From the NCBI GenBank assembly GCA_025355305.1, contig JANXZW010000022.1, positions 1 through 33,667 of the forward strand: a stretch of 33,667 bases of DNA, written 5' to 3'. This document shows, piece by piece, positions 7,497 to 15,116 of this stretch. Below the pieces are notes generated by a model, which ran no database searches, was not told where the DNA came from, and saw only the letters and a list, made by a program, of their open reading frames with translations. Positions within the stretch are counted from its first letter, which is position 1, and every line of letters starts with the position of its first letter. This DNA is from Actinomycetes bacterium. Lineage in GTDB: Bacteria; Actinomycetota; Actinomycetes; Nanopelagicales; Nanopelagicaceae. The translations under genes were made by a program, and so were the position numbers.

Positions 7497-9077
7497 ATGA
7501 AGACGAGTCAGAAAGTTGCGGGAGCCGCCGCCAACTATGTTGATGAACGAACCGGCGCTGCTAAGTGGTTGAAGAAGAACCTCACCAAGGTATTCCCTGA
7601 TCACTGGTCCTTCATGCTCGGGGAGATCTGCCTTTACTCTTTCATCATTCTCCTATTGACCGGAACCTTCCTCACCTTCTGGTTCGATCCCTCCCAGCGC
7701 GAAGTCGTGTATCACGGCTCATATTTGCCGCTCTCTGGAATTCATATGTCCGCTGCATACGATTCCACCCTGCACCTCTCCTTCGATGTACGTGGCGGAT
7801 TGTTGATGCGTCAGATCCATCACTGGGCTGCTCTCATCTTCATGTCTGCGATCGTCGCCCACCTCTTCCGAGTCTTCTTCACTGGTGCTTATCGCAAGCC
7901 TCGTGAGTTCAACTGGTTGATTGGTGTGGGACTTTTGACCTTCGGCATTGTTGAAGGCTTCTTGGGTTACTCACTCCCTGATGATTTGCTCTCCGGTACC
8001 GGAATTCGCATCGCTGAAGCTATCTTGCAAGCGATCCCGGTCGTAGGTTCATATCTTGCATTCTTTGCCTTTGGGGGTCCCTTCCCTGGAACGGCCTTCA
8101 TTCCTCGTATCTTTATTGTGCACGTTCTGCTACTGCCTGGCCTCTTCTTAGCCCTAATCACCATCCACTTGATGTTGGTCTGGTACCAGAAGCACACCCA
8201 GTACCCAGGGCCTGGTCGCACAGAGAAGAATGTCGTGGGATATCCCCTGATGCCCGTGTACATGGCGAAAGCTGGCGGATTCTTCTTCGTAGTATTTGGA
8301 GTCACGGCCTTCTTGGGGGCTGTCGCATCAATCAACCCAATCTGGCTCTATGGTCCATACACTCCAGGTCAAATCTCTGCCGGTTCACAACCCGACTGGT
8401 ACATGGGATGGCTTGATGGACTCGTGCGCGCCGCGCCGCCACTTGAAACTCACGCCTTCGGTCATACGATCTCATGGAATATCTTGATTCCAGGTTTGAT
8501 TATCCCAGGCATTCTCTTTACAGGAATGGCGCTCTATCCATTTATCGAATCATGGATTAGCGGCGATAAGCGCGAGCATCATCTCCTCGACCGTCCACGC
8601 AATGCGCCAAACCGCACCGCACTTGGAGTCACTGCAATTACCTTTATTCTGATTTCGCTACTCAATGGCGGTAACGACATCATCGCAACTCACTTCCATT
8701 TAACAATCAATGGAATCATGTGGTTCACTCGAATTGGACTCTTCACTATCCCTCCTATCGCCTTTGTCATCACTAAGCGCATCTGTTTGTCACTACAACG
8801 CGCAGATCGTGATCTTGTGCTTCACGGACGTGAAACTGGTCGACTCGTGATGATGCCAAATGGCGAGATGCTCGAAGTTCATGAGCCAATCTCAGACGCG
8901 CAGAAATGGACGCTGACGCAACATCAAACCCCCGGAGCTCTTCCAGCCCCTCTCCCAGCGTCGGCCACCGTTGGGATTAAGGGCAAGATTCGGGCACGTT
9001 TGAATCGCGCCAATGCCGTACAAATTCCGGCACCGACCCTGAGCGATCTCAAAGAACTCGGAGAAGCTCACCACTAA
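7497..9077 (+). CDS. qcrB: menaquinol-cytochrome c reductase cytochrome b subunit
   Basis: The 526-residue diheme cytochrome b holds the quinol-binding sites of complex III. Heme-ligand pairs are H108 (or H109)/H122 in the RQIHHWAALIFMSAIVAH segment and H209/H224 in the later helix pair. The Qo-site motif reads PDWY (in QPDWYMGWLDG), the form usual in Actinobacteria instead of PEWY. About eight or nine helices are followed by a long hydrophilic C-terminal extension from residue 425, also an actinobacterial trait. A GGGTGAT sequence lies about 8 nt before the ATG. A GNAT gene follows after 6 nt and is probably cotranscribed. Confidence 0.96.
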   Translation: MKTSQKVAGAAANYVDERTGAAKWLKKNLTKVFPDHWSFMLGEICLYSFIILLLTGTFLTFWFDPSQREVVYHGSYLPLSGIHMSAAYDSTLHLSFDVRGGLLMRQIHHWAALIFMSAIVAHLFRVFFTGAYRKPREFNWLIGVGLLTFGIVEGFLGYSLPDDLLSGTGIRIAEAILQAIPVVGSYLAFFAFGGPFPGTAFIPRIFIVHVLLLPGLFLALITIHLMLVWYQKHTQYPGPGRTEKNVVGYPLMPVYMAKAGGFFFVVFGVTAFLGAVASINPIWLYGPYTPGQISAGSQPDWYMGWLDGLVRAAPPLETHAFGHTISWNILIPGLIIPGILFTGMALYPFIESWISGDKREHHLLDRPRNAPNRTALGVTAITFILISLLNGGNDIIATHFHLTINGIMWFTRIGLFTIPPIAFVITKRICLSLQRADRDLVLHGRETGRLVMMPNGEMLEVHEPISDAQKWTLTQHQTPGALPAPLPASATVGIKGKIRARLNRANAVQIPAPTLSDLKELGEAHH

Positions 9078-9083
9078 CCACGA

Positions 9084-9566
9084 ATGAAAATTCGACCAGC
9101 ACATCCCGGAGAAGCGGCTCTGATCCATGAGTTGATCCATGAGTTAGCGGTATTTGAGAAGGCCCCAGAGAGCGCGCAAGCCACCCTTGCCCAGATCTCC
9201 GGGGCCTTCTTCTGTCAGCATCCAGCGGTCTTCTGCGACATGATTGAAGATGAAGAGGGTTTGGTTCAAGGCCTGGGGATCTGGTTTCTTAATTACTCGA
9301 CCTGGACTGGTACCCATGGCATTTATCTAGAGGATCTTTATATCCGTGAAAGCGCCCGAGGCAGAGGCTACGGCAAAGCCTTCTTACGCCACCTAGCCGC
9401 TCTATGCGTTGCGCGGGGCTATCACCGCTTGCAGTGGTGGGTGCTGGATTGGAATCAATCTGCCATTGATTTCTATCAAGGGCTCGGAGCCCAATTTATG
9501 GATGAATGGACTGTTATGCGGGTAGACGGCGTTGCTTTGGCAACTCTCTCGGTATTAGATCAGTAA
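9084..9566 (+). CDS. GNAT N-acetyltransferase, diamine/SSAT-like
   Basis: The 160-residue single-domain GNAT protein resembles spermidine/spermine N-acetyltransferase-type enzymes: an N-terminal IRPAHPGEAALIHELI...AVFEKAPE segment, GIYLEDLYIRESARGRGYGKAFL as motif A with the acetyl-CoA loop RGRGYG, and WWVLDWNQSAIDFYQGLGA as motif B with the family-typical Tyr. The exact amine substrate is not visible; polyamines, thialysine or another small amine are possible. It starts 6 nt after qcrB and so probably rides on the respiratory operon, with no functional link evident. It converges on ctaF, with 28 bp between their stops that hold only a weak 4-bp hairpin (CAGC/GCTG). Confidence 0.88.
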   Translation: MKIRPAHPGEAALIHELIHELAVFEKAPESAQATLAQISGAFFCQHPAVFCDMIEDEEGLVQGLGIWFLNYSTWTGTHGIYLEDLYIRESARGRGYGKAFLRHLAALCVARGYHRLQWWVLDWNQSAIDFYQGLGAQFMDEWTVMRVDGVALATLSVLDQ

Positions 9567-9594
9567 ACCTGCAGCCTCGCTGCTCAAATTCTCT

Positions 9595-9996
9595 TCAGCG
9601 CTGGGAGGAAAGGCCAGGCTTCTCATATTCGGTGGTAAACCCGATAATGCTCACAACTAGAGCTCCTAGCGCTATCACTGTCAGCCACCAACCAACAACT
9701 AGACCCAGACCCATTGCGCATGCTGAGAGGGCGAGGGGCAACGGCCACCACGAGTGCGGTGAAAAGAATCCGAGCTCTCCAGCCAAATCTGCGATCTCAC
9801 CATCGTCATTATCTGAGGGCAGAACCCCCATCCGCTTATCGTTTGTGTAGAAGTAAAAACCGATAGTCAGAGCAAGCCCAGCGCTCAGGCTGATGGCGGT
9901 AATCCCTAAGGCTTCTCCACCCAGCAGCCAGTAAATGACTGCCAAGATCCCGTAGAAGGCCGCCAAGAATGCGAAGAGTTTATATCCAGCTTTCAT
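9595..9996 (-). CDS. ctaF: cytochrome c oxidase subunit IV, actinobacterial type
   Basis: The small (133-residue) four-helix membrane protein belongs to the actinobacterial CtaF family: an N-terminal KAGYKLFAFLAAFYGILAVIYW helix, a second helix ending with YTNDKRMGVLPSDNDDGEIADLAGELGFFSPHSWWPL, and a helix pair ending in GFTTEYEKPG. The D/E-rich loop and FFSPHSWWP are the family hallmark. It carries no cofactor and is thought to stabilize the III-IV supercomplex. The ATG overlaps the last base of the ctaD stop codon, showing translational coupling within ctaC-ctaD-ctaF. Confidence 0.93.
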   Translation of the reverse strand: MKAGYKLFAFLAAFYGILAVIYWLLGGEALGITAISLSAGLALTIGFYFYTNDKRMGVLPSDNDDGEIADLAGELGFFSPHSWWPLPLALSACAMGLGLVVGWWLTVIALGALVVSIIGFTTEYEKPGLSSQR

Positions 9997-11666
9997 TAGT
10001 GACCGCCATCCGTATGTGCCATGTGAGGGTAATGCAGATCAAAGGCTGGACGTTCAGAACGAATCCGCGGAATCGAAGTGAAATTGTGGCGTGGTGGTGG
10101 GCAAGAGGTAGCCCACTCGAGTGATGCTCCATACCCCCAAGGGTCATCGACCATCACCTTTGGAGATTTACGACTAATCCAGACGTTGACCACATAAGGC
10201 AACATAGACAGGCCCAAGAGGAAGGAGCCGATCGTAGAGATGGTGTTAAGAGTGGTGAATCCATCGGTCGCCAGATAATCCGCGTAACGACGCGGCATTC
10301 CCTTAATTCCGAGCCAGTGTTGACCAAGGAAGGTGAGATGGAAGCCGAAGAACAGGGTCCAGAAGTGGATTTTTCCAAGGCGTTCGTTCAGCATACGACC
10401 GGTCATCTTCGGCCACCAGAAGTAGAAACCTCCGAACATCGCAAAGACCACCGTCCCAAAGAGAACGTAATGGAAGTGAGCGACGACAAAATAGGAGGCA
10501 GATACTGCAAAGTCCAATGGGGGGCTGGCAAGAATAATTCCGGTTAAACCACCGAAGAGGAAGGTCACTAAGAATCCCATAATGAAGAGCATGGGAGTTT
10601 CAAAGGTAAGCGAGCCACCCCACATTGTTCCGATCCAGTTGAAGAATTTTACCCCGGTCGGAACTCCAATAAGAAATGTCATGAAGGAGAAGAAGGGCAG
10701 CAAAACCTGTCCGCTGGCATACATATGGTGAGCCCATACTGAGACCGAGAGAGCTGCGATGCCAATTGTTGCAGCGATCAGACCTTTATAACCAAAGATT
10801 GGCTTGCGGCTAAAGACCGGCAAGATCTCCGAGGCAATTCCAAAGAAGGGCAGAGCGAGGATGTATACCTCAGGGTGGCCAAAGAACCAGAAGAGGTGCT
10901 GCCAAAGCATTGCTCCTCCGTTGGCGGAGTCAAAGATATGCGAACCAAAGAGTCGATCACTCTCTAGACCCAAGAGAGCGGCAGCAAGTGGTGGGAAGGC
11001 GAGCAGCACCAAGATCGAGGTGAGGAGCACATTCCATGAAAAAATCGACATGCGGAACATCGTCATTCCAGGAGCGCGCATTGTGAAGATGGTGGTCACA
11101 AAGTTAACGCCACCAAGGATTGTTCCAAGGCCAGATATTGCCAGACCTATCACCCAAAGGTCCCCGCCGATTCCTGGTGAATATTGCGAGTTAGCAAGTG
11201 GTGCATAGGCGGTCCAACCGAATGAGGCAGCACCTCCAGGGCTGAGGAACCCACCAAATGCCATCAAGCCACCGAAGAGGTAGAGCCAGTACGAGAGCAT
11301 GTTGAGGCGTGGGAAAGCCACGTCGGCTGCTCCAATTTGAAGAGGCATGATCACATTAGCGAAGCCCACAAAGAGTGGTGTTGCAAACATCAGGAGCATG
11401 ACGGTGCCGTGCATCGTGAAAATCTGGTTGTACTGCTCGGTGCTCAAGAATTGCAGACCTGGGCGAGCTAACTCCGCGCGCAGAAGGAGCGCTAAGAATC
11501 CAGCGATGATAAACCAAATGAAAGAGGTGATGAGGTAGAGATACCCGATGGTCTTGTGATCGGTCGAGGTAATCCACTTTACAAACAGACGACCCTTGGA
11601 CTGCCCCTTGGGGGCGGCAGCGTTGTAACTTGCAGATGATGTAGTTGGTTCAGCGAATGTTGTCAT
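9996..11666 (-). CDS. ctaD: cytochrome c oxidase subunit I
   Basis: Catalytic subunit of the aa3 oxidase; reduces O2 at the heme a3-CuB centre. The 556-residue protein has twelve helices. Key motifs are [10 protein letters not shown] (heme a His), [10 protein letters not shown] (CuB His and the cross-linked Tyr), the HHMY pair of CuB histidines, and [14 protein letters not shown] carrying the heme a3 and heme a ligands near the end of the core. The HPEVY Tyr and the Asn/Asp-rich early loops mark an A-type heme-copper oxidase. The ATG lies 2 nt after the ctaC stop, so it is translated from the ctaC mRNA. In M. tuberculosis ctaD is elsewhere, so having C, D and F together here resembles the Streptomyces order. 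Confidence 0.97.
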   Translation of the reverse strand: MTTFAEPTTSSASYNAAAPKGQSKGRLFVKWITSTDHKTIGYLYLITSFIWFIIAGFLALLLRAELARPGLQFLSTEQYNQIFTMHGTVMLLMFATPLFVGFANVIMPLQIGAADVAFPRLNMLSYWLYLFGGLMAFGGFLSPGGAASFGWTAYAPLANSQYSPGIGGDLWVIGLAISGLGTILGGVNFVTTIFTMRAPGMTMFRMSIFSWNVLLTSILVLLAFPPLAAALLGLESDRLFGSHIFDSANGGAMLWQHLFWFFGHPEVYILALPFFGIASEILPVFSRKPIFGYKGLIAATIGIAALSVSVWAHHMYASGQVLLPFFSFMTFLIGVPTGVKFFNWIGTMWGGSLTFETPMLFIMGFLVTFLFGGLTGIILASPPLDFAVSASYFVVAHFHYVLFGTVVFAMFGGFYFWWPKMTGRMLNERLGKIHFWTLFFGFHLTFLGQHWLGIKGMPRRYADYLATDGFTTLNTISTIGSFLLGLSMLPYVVNVWISRKSPKVMVDDPWGYGASLEWATSCPPPRHNFTSIPRIRSERPAFDLHYPHMAHTDGGH

Positions 11667-11668
11667 CG

Positions 11669-12415
11669 TTATGCCACCTTCAGAGAGTTGATGTATGCGG
11701 TGTATTGCTCAGGTGTAACAACTTTGACAGAGAAAAGCATCTGGGAGTGGCTTCGACCGCAGAGGATATTGCATCGCCCTGGGAAGGTTCCCAATTTCTC
11801 CGCTGCGAACTCTATGTGATTGGTGACATGCGGAAGCGCCTGAATTTGAATCATAAAGGCGGGGATCCAGAAGCCGTGATCGACATCATTTGAGTCGATG
11901 GTAAAGAGAACTTTCTGGCCGAGTGGAAGCACTAGCTCCGGGCGTTGCGCAGGAGTTCCCGTCACCGTAGGCGCGGCAGGAATATCGTTGTAAGTGAACT
12001 GCCACGACCACTGGATTGCATTCACATGAATGTTATGCGGTGCAGTGGCAGGAGTATCCACTTTCGTAATCCGAGCTTCATCGCGGGCGGTGTACCCAAA
12101 GAGCACGGCAACGATGATGAACGGGATAAGTGTGTATGCAATTTCAACGGGAACGTTGTAGCGAACCTGCTTTGGAAATTCCTCGCTCTTCTTGCGGTGG
12201 AAGAAAACCGGCCACATTAAGAGCAGGAAGGTGAAGGTACCGACAATGGCCGCCGTCACCCACGCCCAGTACCAGAGGGCCCCTGAGGTGTCGTTGACGC
12301 TCGATGCCCCCTTGGTAAATCCGAGGCCTGAGATGTTCTTGTTTGAGCAGGCAGAGAGCAGCAAGGTGCTCGTCGAAATGACTAAAAGTCCGATAATTCG
12401 GCGGGTACGACGCAT
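11669..12415 (-). CDS. ctaC: cytochrome c oxidase subunit II (lipoprotein)
   Basis: CuA-bearing subunit that takes electrons from QcrC. The 248-residue protein begins with a lipoprotein signal with lipobox L20-S-A-C23, then two helices (about 48-70 and 90-108) and a cupredoxin domain. The CuA ligands are H180 in [12 protein letters not shown]215, C219, H223 and M226 in [12 protein letters not shown]. The residue between the cysteines that is Glu in most subunits II (CxExC) is Ile217 here. There is no fused cytochrome c domain. The ATG is fixed by TATCCT exactly 6 nt upstream and the lack of an SD. First gene of ctaC-ctaD-ctaF. Confidence 0.95.
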   Translation of the reverse strand: MRRTRRIIGLLVISTSTLLLSACSNKNISGLGFTKGASSVNDTSGALWYWAWVTAAIVGTFTFLLLMWPVFFHRKKSEEFPKQVRYNVPVEIAYTLIPFIIVAVLFGYTARDEARITKVDTPATAPHNIHVNAIQWSWQFTYNDIPAAPTVTGTPAQRPELVLPLGQKVLFTIDSNDVDHGFWIPAFMIQIQALPHVTNHIEFAAEKLGTFPGRCNILCGRSHSQMLFSVKVVTPEQYTAYINSLKVA

Positions 12416-12421
12416 AGGAGA

Positions 12422-12427
12422 AGGATA
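12422..12427 (-). promoter_or_regulatory. putative -10 element (TATCCT) of ctaC-ctaD-ctaF
   Basis: On the minus strand TATCCT is followed by 6 nt and the ctaC ATG at 12415. The intervening TCTCCT cannot serve as an SD, so a leaderless mRNA is likely. Confidence 0.6.
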
Positions 12428-12460
12428 ACCATCCCACTCGCCTAGCGCGTGGAGAGCGGG

Positions 12461-12466
12461 TAGCGT
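12461..12466 (+). promoter_or_regulatory. putative -10 element (TAGCGT) of the nifS-like/tusA pair
   Basis: TAGCGT is followed by 6 nt and the GTG at 12473, with no SD. The 57-bp divergent region 12416-12472 thus holds both this promoter and that of ctaC. Confidence 0.5.
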
Positions 12467-12472
12467 TCTTGG

Positions 12473-13528
12473 GTGGGTTCAGTCACAGGCAATTTCCAGA
12501 GCGAATCGCCGCTGCATCCCGCTGCGACGGCTTTCCTCGTTGAAGCCTTCCAGCGCGGGTGGTCAGACCCCGAAAAGCGTCATGCTGGATCTCGAAAGGC
12601 CGCAATCCTTCTCAATGAGGCGAAAGAAAACTTCGCGGGCCACCTAGGCATCAGGCGCGAGCAGATTGAGATACTGTCTGATACCGCCCTTGGTTTCCAC
12701 CTCGGCCTCACCGGACTCTTGCAGAGTGATTCAACTCTCTACTACCCCGCAATCGCCCGCTCCGAGGTTTTCGCCGTGGCAGATGGACACTCTTCGCACA
12801 AACTCCCGACGGACTCCTCTGGGCAGAGCACTCCTCCTTCGGGAAGCGAGTCAGATGTTCTGGCCTGGCAGTTGGCCAATGGCGAGACAGGAATCCGGGC
12901 AGCGCATCCCACTGAATTTAAAGGGCGAATTTTCGCGGATGCCACCGCCTCGGGGGCTCTGCTCCCCTTGCCCGAAAGATGGAGTTCTGCCTTATGGAGC
13001 TCACGCGCTTGGCAAGGCCCCGCTGGGCTCGGGATTTTTGCGATAGCCGATCGGAGTATCTGGCGCAATCCGCTCCCCCATTTTGATCAGCGAATCGGTA
13101 GCACTGACTTTTCGCTGCCTCTTGCCATCGCCAGCGCGATCGCCCTTGATGCCTGGGTCCGCGAGTATCGCGAAAGGGAGGAGTCGCTACATGCAATCAA
13201 CGTTGAGATTCGAAACTTTTTGCTCACCGAAATCGGCCAAGTCGATATTGCCGGAAGTGTCGATAAGACTCTGCCCCATCTACTCTCCTTCTCACTCCTT
13301 TATGTTGATGCCGAGATGCTCGCGACTGAATTAGATCGCCGCGGATTTGCCGTTGACTCTGGCTCTGCCTGCAACTCGGCAAACATGGAGCCCAGCCATG
13401 TTCTCTCCGCGATGGGTTTATTGACCCACGGCAATATTAGGGTGACACTCCATAATCTTCTGGACAGGCAGAGCGTTCTAACTTTCTTGCAGACCCTCAA
13501 AGCACTCGTTTTTGATATGCGAAGCTAA
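12473..13528 (+). CDS. NifS-like class V aminotransferase-fold protein lacking the PLP lysine
   Basis: The 351-residue protein follows the cysteine desulfurase fold from end to end: a SPLHPAATAFLVEAF start, LANGETG for the usual NNEIG, D156 for the PLP-ring Asp, an IGSTDFSLP segment for the usual PGTPNVP, and VDSGSACNSANMEPSHV carrying the sulfur-accepting C300. However, the position of the Schiff-base Lys in SAHKxxGPxG reads S-S-R-A-W-Q-G-P, so Lys is Ala179, and the stacking His, the contact Gln and the N-terminal DNAATTP motif are also replaced. Ordinary PLP-dependent desulfuration seems impossible. C300 and the pairing with TusA, whose ATG directly follows the stop, suggest a persulfide-handling or scaffold role. 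RefSeq uses a fused desulfurase/TusA family name in Actinobacteria (from memory). The GTG start follows a -10 by 6 nt. Confidence 0.85.
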   Translation: MGSVTGNFQSESPLHPAATAFLVEAFQRGWSDPEKRHAGSRKAAILLNEAKENFAGHLGIRREQIEILSDTALGFHLGLTGLLQSDSTLYYPAIARSEVFAVADGHSSHKLPTDSSGQSTPPSGSESDVLAWQLANGETGIRAAHPTEFKGRIFADATASGALLPLPERWSSALWSSRAWQGPAGLGIFAIADRSIWRNPLPHFDQRIGSTDFSLPLAIASAIALDAWVREYREREESLHAINVEIRNFLLTEIGQVDIAGSVDKTLPHLLSFSLLYVDAEMLATELDRRGFAVDSGSACNSANMEPSHVLSAMGLLTHGNIRVTLHNLLDRQSVLTFLQTLKALVFDMRS

Positions 13529-13723
13529 ATGCTCCTCAACTGCCTGGGAATGCGCTGCCCAATTCCAATAATCAAATTAGCAGCGGCGCTCAAAGAGGAA
13601 GCAGAAGTAATTTTATTGAGCGATGACCCAGCAACGCTTCCCGATCTAACGGCATGGGCCCGGATGACCGGCAACGCGTATGAGATCTTGAGCGCGGAGA
13701 GATATTTGGTAAAACGGCTATAA
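13529..13723 (+). CDS. TusA/SirA-like sulfur carrier protein
   Basis: The small 64-residue protein has the TusA core: LNCLGMRCPIPIIKLAAAL with the CPxP motif (C10-P-I-P13), then the DDPATLPDLTAWARMTGN segment that matches the family's DDP...DI..W....GH pattern. C10 would carry a persulfide. It is slightly shorter than E. coli TusA. Its ATG directly follows the TAA of the nifS-like gene, so the two are translationally linked, and elsewhere the domains may be fused. The acceptor (tRNA thiolation, Fe-S assembly or molybdopterin) cannot be told from the window; the nearby ErpA and NadA genes make Fe-S supply one option. The last 6 bp overlap adoK tail to tail. Confidence 0.82.
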   Translation: MLLNCLGMRCPIPIIKLAAALKEEAEVILLSDDPATLPDLTAWARMTGNAYEILSAERYLVKRL

Positions 13724-14707
13724 ACCCATGCGGGGGTTGATATGCTGACTAACTTCGTTGGCAGCCTGCCCGCCATAAGCCTCTTCGAATCGGGCCATAA
13801 ACTCTTCTCGATTGAAGAGATACTCCTGCGTCCCTTTCGTCTCCAAACAAAATGTTGCGATCATAGAGCCCAATTGGGCGCAGCGCTCGTGGTTCAAACC
13901 CCAAGAAAGTCCGGCCAGAAACCCTGATCTAAACGAATCTCCAACTCCAGTTGGATCCACCTTTGCTATCTCTGCGGGTGCTGCGACGGTGATCGCCGGC
14001 TGCCCATGCTCTTCAATACGGGCACCCTTTGCGCCTAGAGTTACTACACGGACTTGAACTTGGTCGAAGAGTTCAGCATCTGACCATCCAGTCTTCTGCA
14101 ACATGAGGGCTAATTCATACTCGTTGAGAAACAAGTACTTAGCGCCAACAACCAATTCTTTGACAGAGTCGCCATCCATGCGGGCTAACTGCTGTGAGGG
14201 ATCGGCAGCCATAGGAATTCCCAGTCGTCGTGCGGCATGCGAGTGTCGGATCATCGCCTCCGGGTCATCTGGACCGATCAAAAAGAGATCAATGCCTCCC
14301 TCCTCTTGCGCGATTGATTCAATATCCAATTCGCGCGCCTCCGACATCGCGCCGGGGAAAAAAGAGGCGATCTGATTGAGTTCTTCATCGGTTGTCACTA
14401 TGAAGGTGGCGGTGTAGAGATCTTTGGAGATTCTCACGTGCTCTGTATTCACACCGTGGCGCAGGAGCCAATCGTTGTAATCAGCCCAATCTTTTCCTAC
14501 CGCTGCGACAAGGAGGGGGTTAAGACCAAGAGCGCCCATTCCGAAGGCAATATTGGCTGCGCAACCGCCGCGGTGAATATCGAGGTTATCGACGAGAAAG
14601 GAGAGTGAAACGTTAGCCAGGGAACCCGCAACGAGGGAATCAGTGAACTTCCCAGGGAAGGTCATTAAGTGGTCGCGCCCAACGGAGCCCGCGACGGCAA
14701 CTTTCAT
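13718..14707 (-). CDS. adoK: PfkB-family adenosine kinase
   Basis: Ribokinase-fold kinase of 329 residues that closely follows the mycobacterial adenosine kinase Rv2202c: a VAGSVGRDHLMTFPGKF start with substrate-binding D12, LSFLVDNLDIHRGGCAANIAFGMG, IASFFPGAMSEAR, AADPSQQLARM, and the catalytic anion hole DPTGVGDSFR with base D257. This group phosphorylates adenosine for purine salvage and is more like sugar kinases than eukaryotic adenosine kinases. Position between ctaC and the HesB-like gene is the same as in M. tuberculosis, which supports the assignment. It starts 14 nt after the erpA stop without an SD. A -10-like CATCCT lies exactly 6 nt upstream, so a private leaderless start is possible. 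Another sugar-kinase specificity is less likely. Confidence 0.85.
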   Translation of the reverse strand: MKVAVAGSVGRDHLMTFPGKFTDSLVAGSLANVSLSFLVDNLDIHRGGCAANIAFGMGALGLNPLLVAAVGKDWADYNDWLLRHGVNTEHVRISKDLYTATFIVTTDEELNQIASFFPGAMSEARELDIESIAQEEGGIDLFLIGPDDPEAMIRHSHAARRLGIPMAADPSQQLARMDGDSVKELVVGAKYLFLNEYELALMLQKTGWSDAELFDQVQVRVVTLGAKGARIEEHGQPAITVAAPAEIAKVDPTGVGDSFRSGFLAGLSWGLNHERCAQLGSMIATFCLETKGTQEYLFNREEFMARFEEAYGGQAANEVSQHINPRMGL

Positions 14708-14721
14708 AGAGCGAGGATGAG

Positions 14722-15087
14722 TTAGTTAAAAGAATCGCCGCAGGCGCATGAGCCTTGAGCGTTGGGGTTATCGATTGTGAAACCCTGTTTTTCAATGGTG
14801 TCGACGAAATCAATAGAGGCACCCATCAAATAAGGAGTACTCATCTTGTCGGTGACGACCTTAACAGCCCCGAACTCTGAGACGGTATCGCCATCGAGGG
14901 CGCGATCGTCGAAGTAGAGCTGATAGCGCAGTCCAGAGCAACCGCCGGGTTGAACGGCAACTCGCAAAGAGAGATCATCGCGACCCTCTTGGGCGAGTAG
15001 TGCTGCCACCTTGGTGGCTGCTACCTCGGTGAGGAGAATGCCGGTTGTGCTCTCAATGCTGACTTCTTGGACTGTTTCAGTGCTCAT
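14722..15087 (-). CDS. erpA: A-type iron-sulfur cluster carrier (ErpA/HesB-like)
   Basis: The 121-residue A-type carrier delivers Fe-S clusters to apoproteins. The conserved cysteines are in QPGGCSGLRYQL and in the C-terminal SCACGDSF; other family marks are LRVAVQPGG, YLMGASIDFVDT and GFTIDNPNA. The open frame continues upstream to 15252, but that part is the complement of the nadA 5' end and is not family-like. The ATG at 15087 gives normal length and lies 7 nt after TATTAT. The divergent neighbour nadA encodes a [4Fe-4S] enzyme, a natural client, as are LipA and the Rieske protein. Confidence 0.92.
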   Translation of the reverse strand: MSTETVQEVSIESTTGILLTEVAATKVAALLAQEGRDDLSLRVAVQPGGCSGLRYQLYFDDRALDGDTVSEFGAVKVVTDKMSTPYLMGASIDFVDTIEKQGFTIDNPNAQGSCACGDSFN

Positions 15088-15094
15088 GTTGGTA

Positions 15095-15100
15095 ATAATA
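15095..15100 (-). promoter_or_regulatory. putative -10 element (TATTAT) of erpA
   Basis: On the minus strand TATTAT is followed by 7 nt and the erpA ATG at 15087; no SD. It is separated from the nadA -10 by 4 bp, so both promoters share a 29-bp intergenic region. Confidence 0.6.
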
Positions 15101-15104
15101 CCTC

Positions 15105-15110
15105 TAAAAT
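15105..15110 (+). promoter_or_regulatory. putative -10 element (TAAAAT) of nadA
   Basis: TAAAAT is followed by exactly 6 nt and the nadA ATG at 15117; no SD. A leaderless start is strongly suggested. Confidence 0.62.
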
Positions 15111-15116
15111 CTTCCC

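Noticed and set aside
9567-9594. Terminator between the GNAT gene and ctaF
   Set aside because: The CAGC/GCTG hairpin has only 4 bp and no T-run on either strand.
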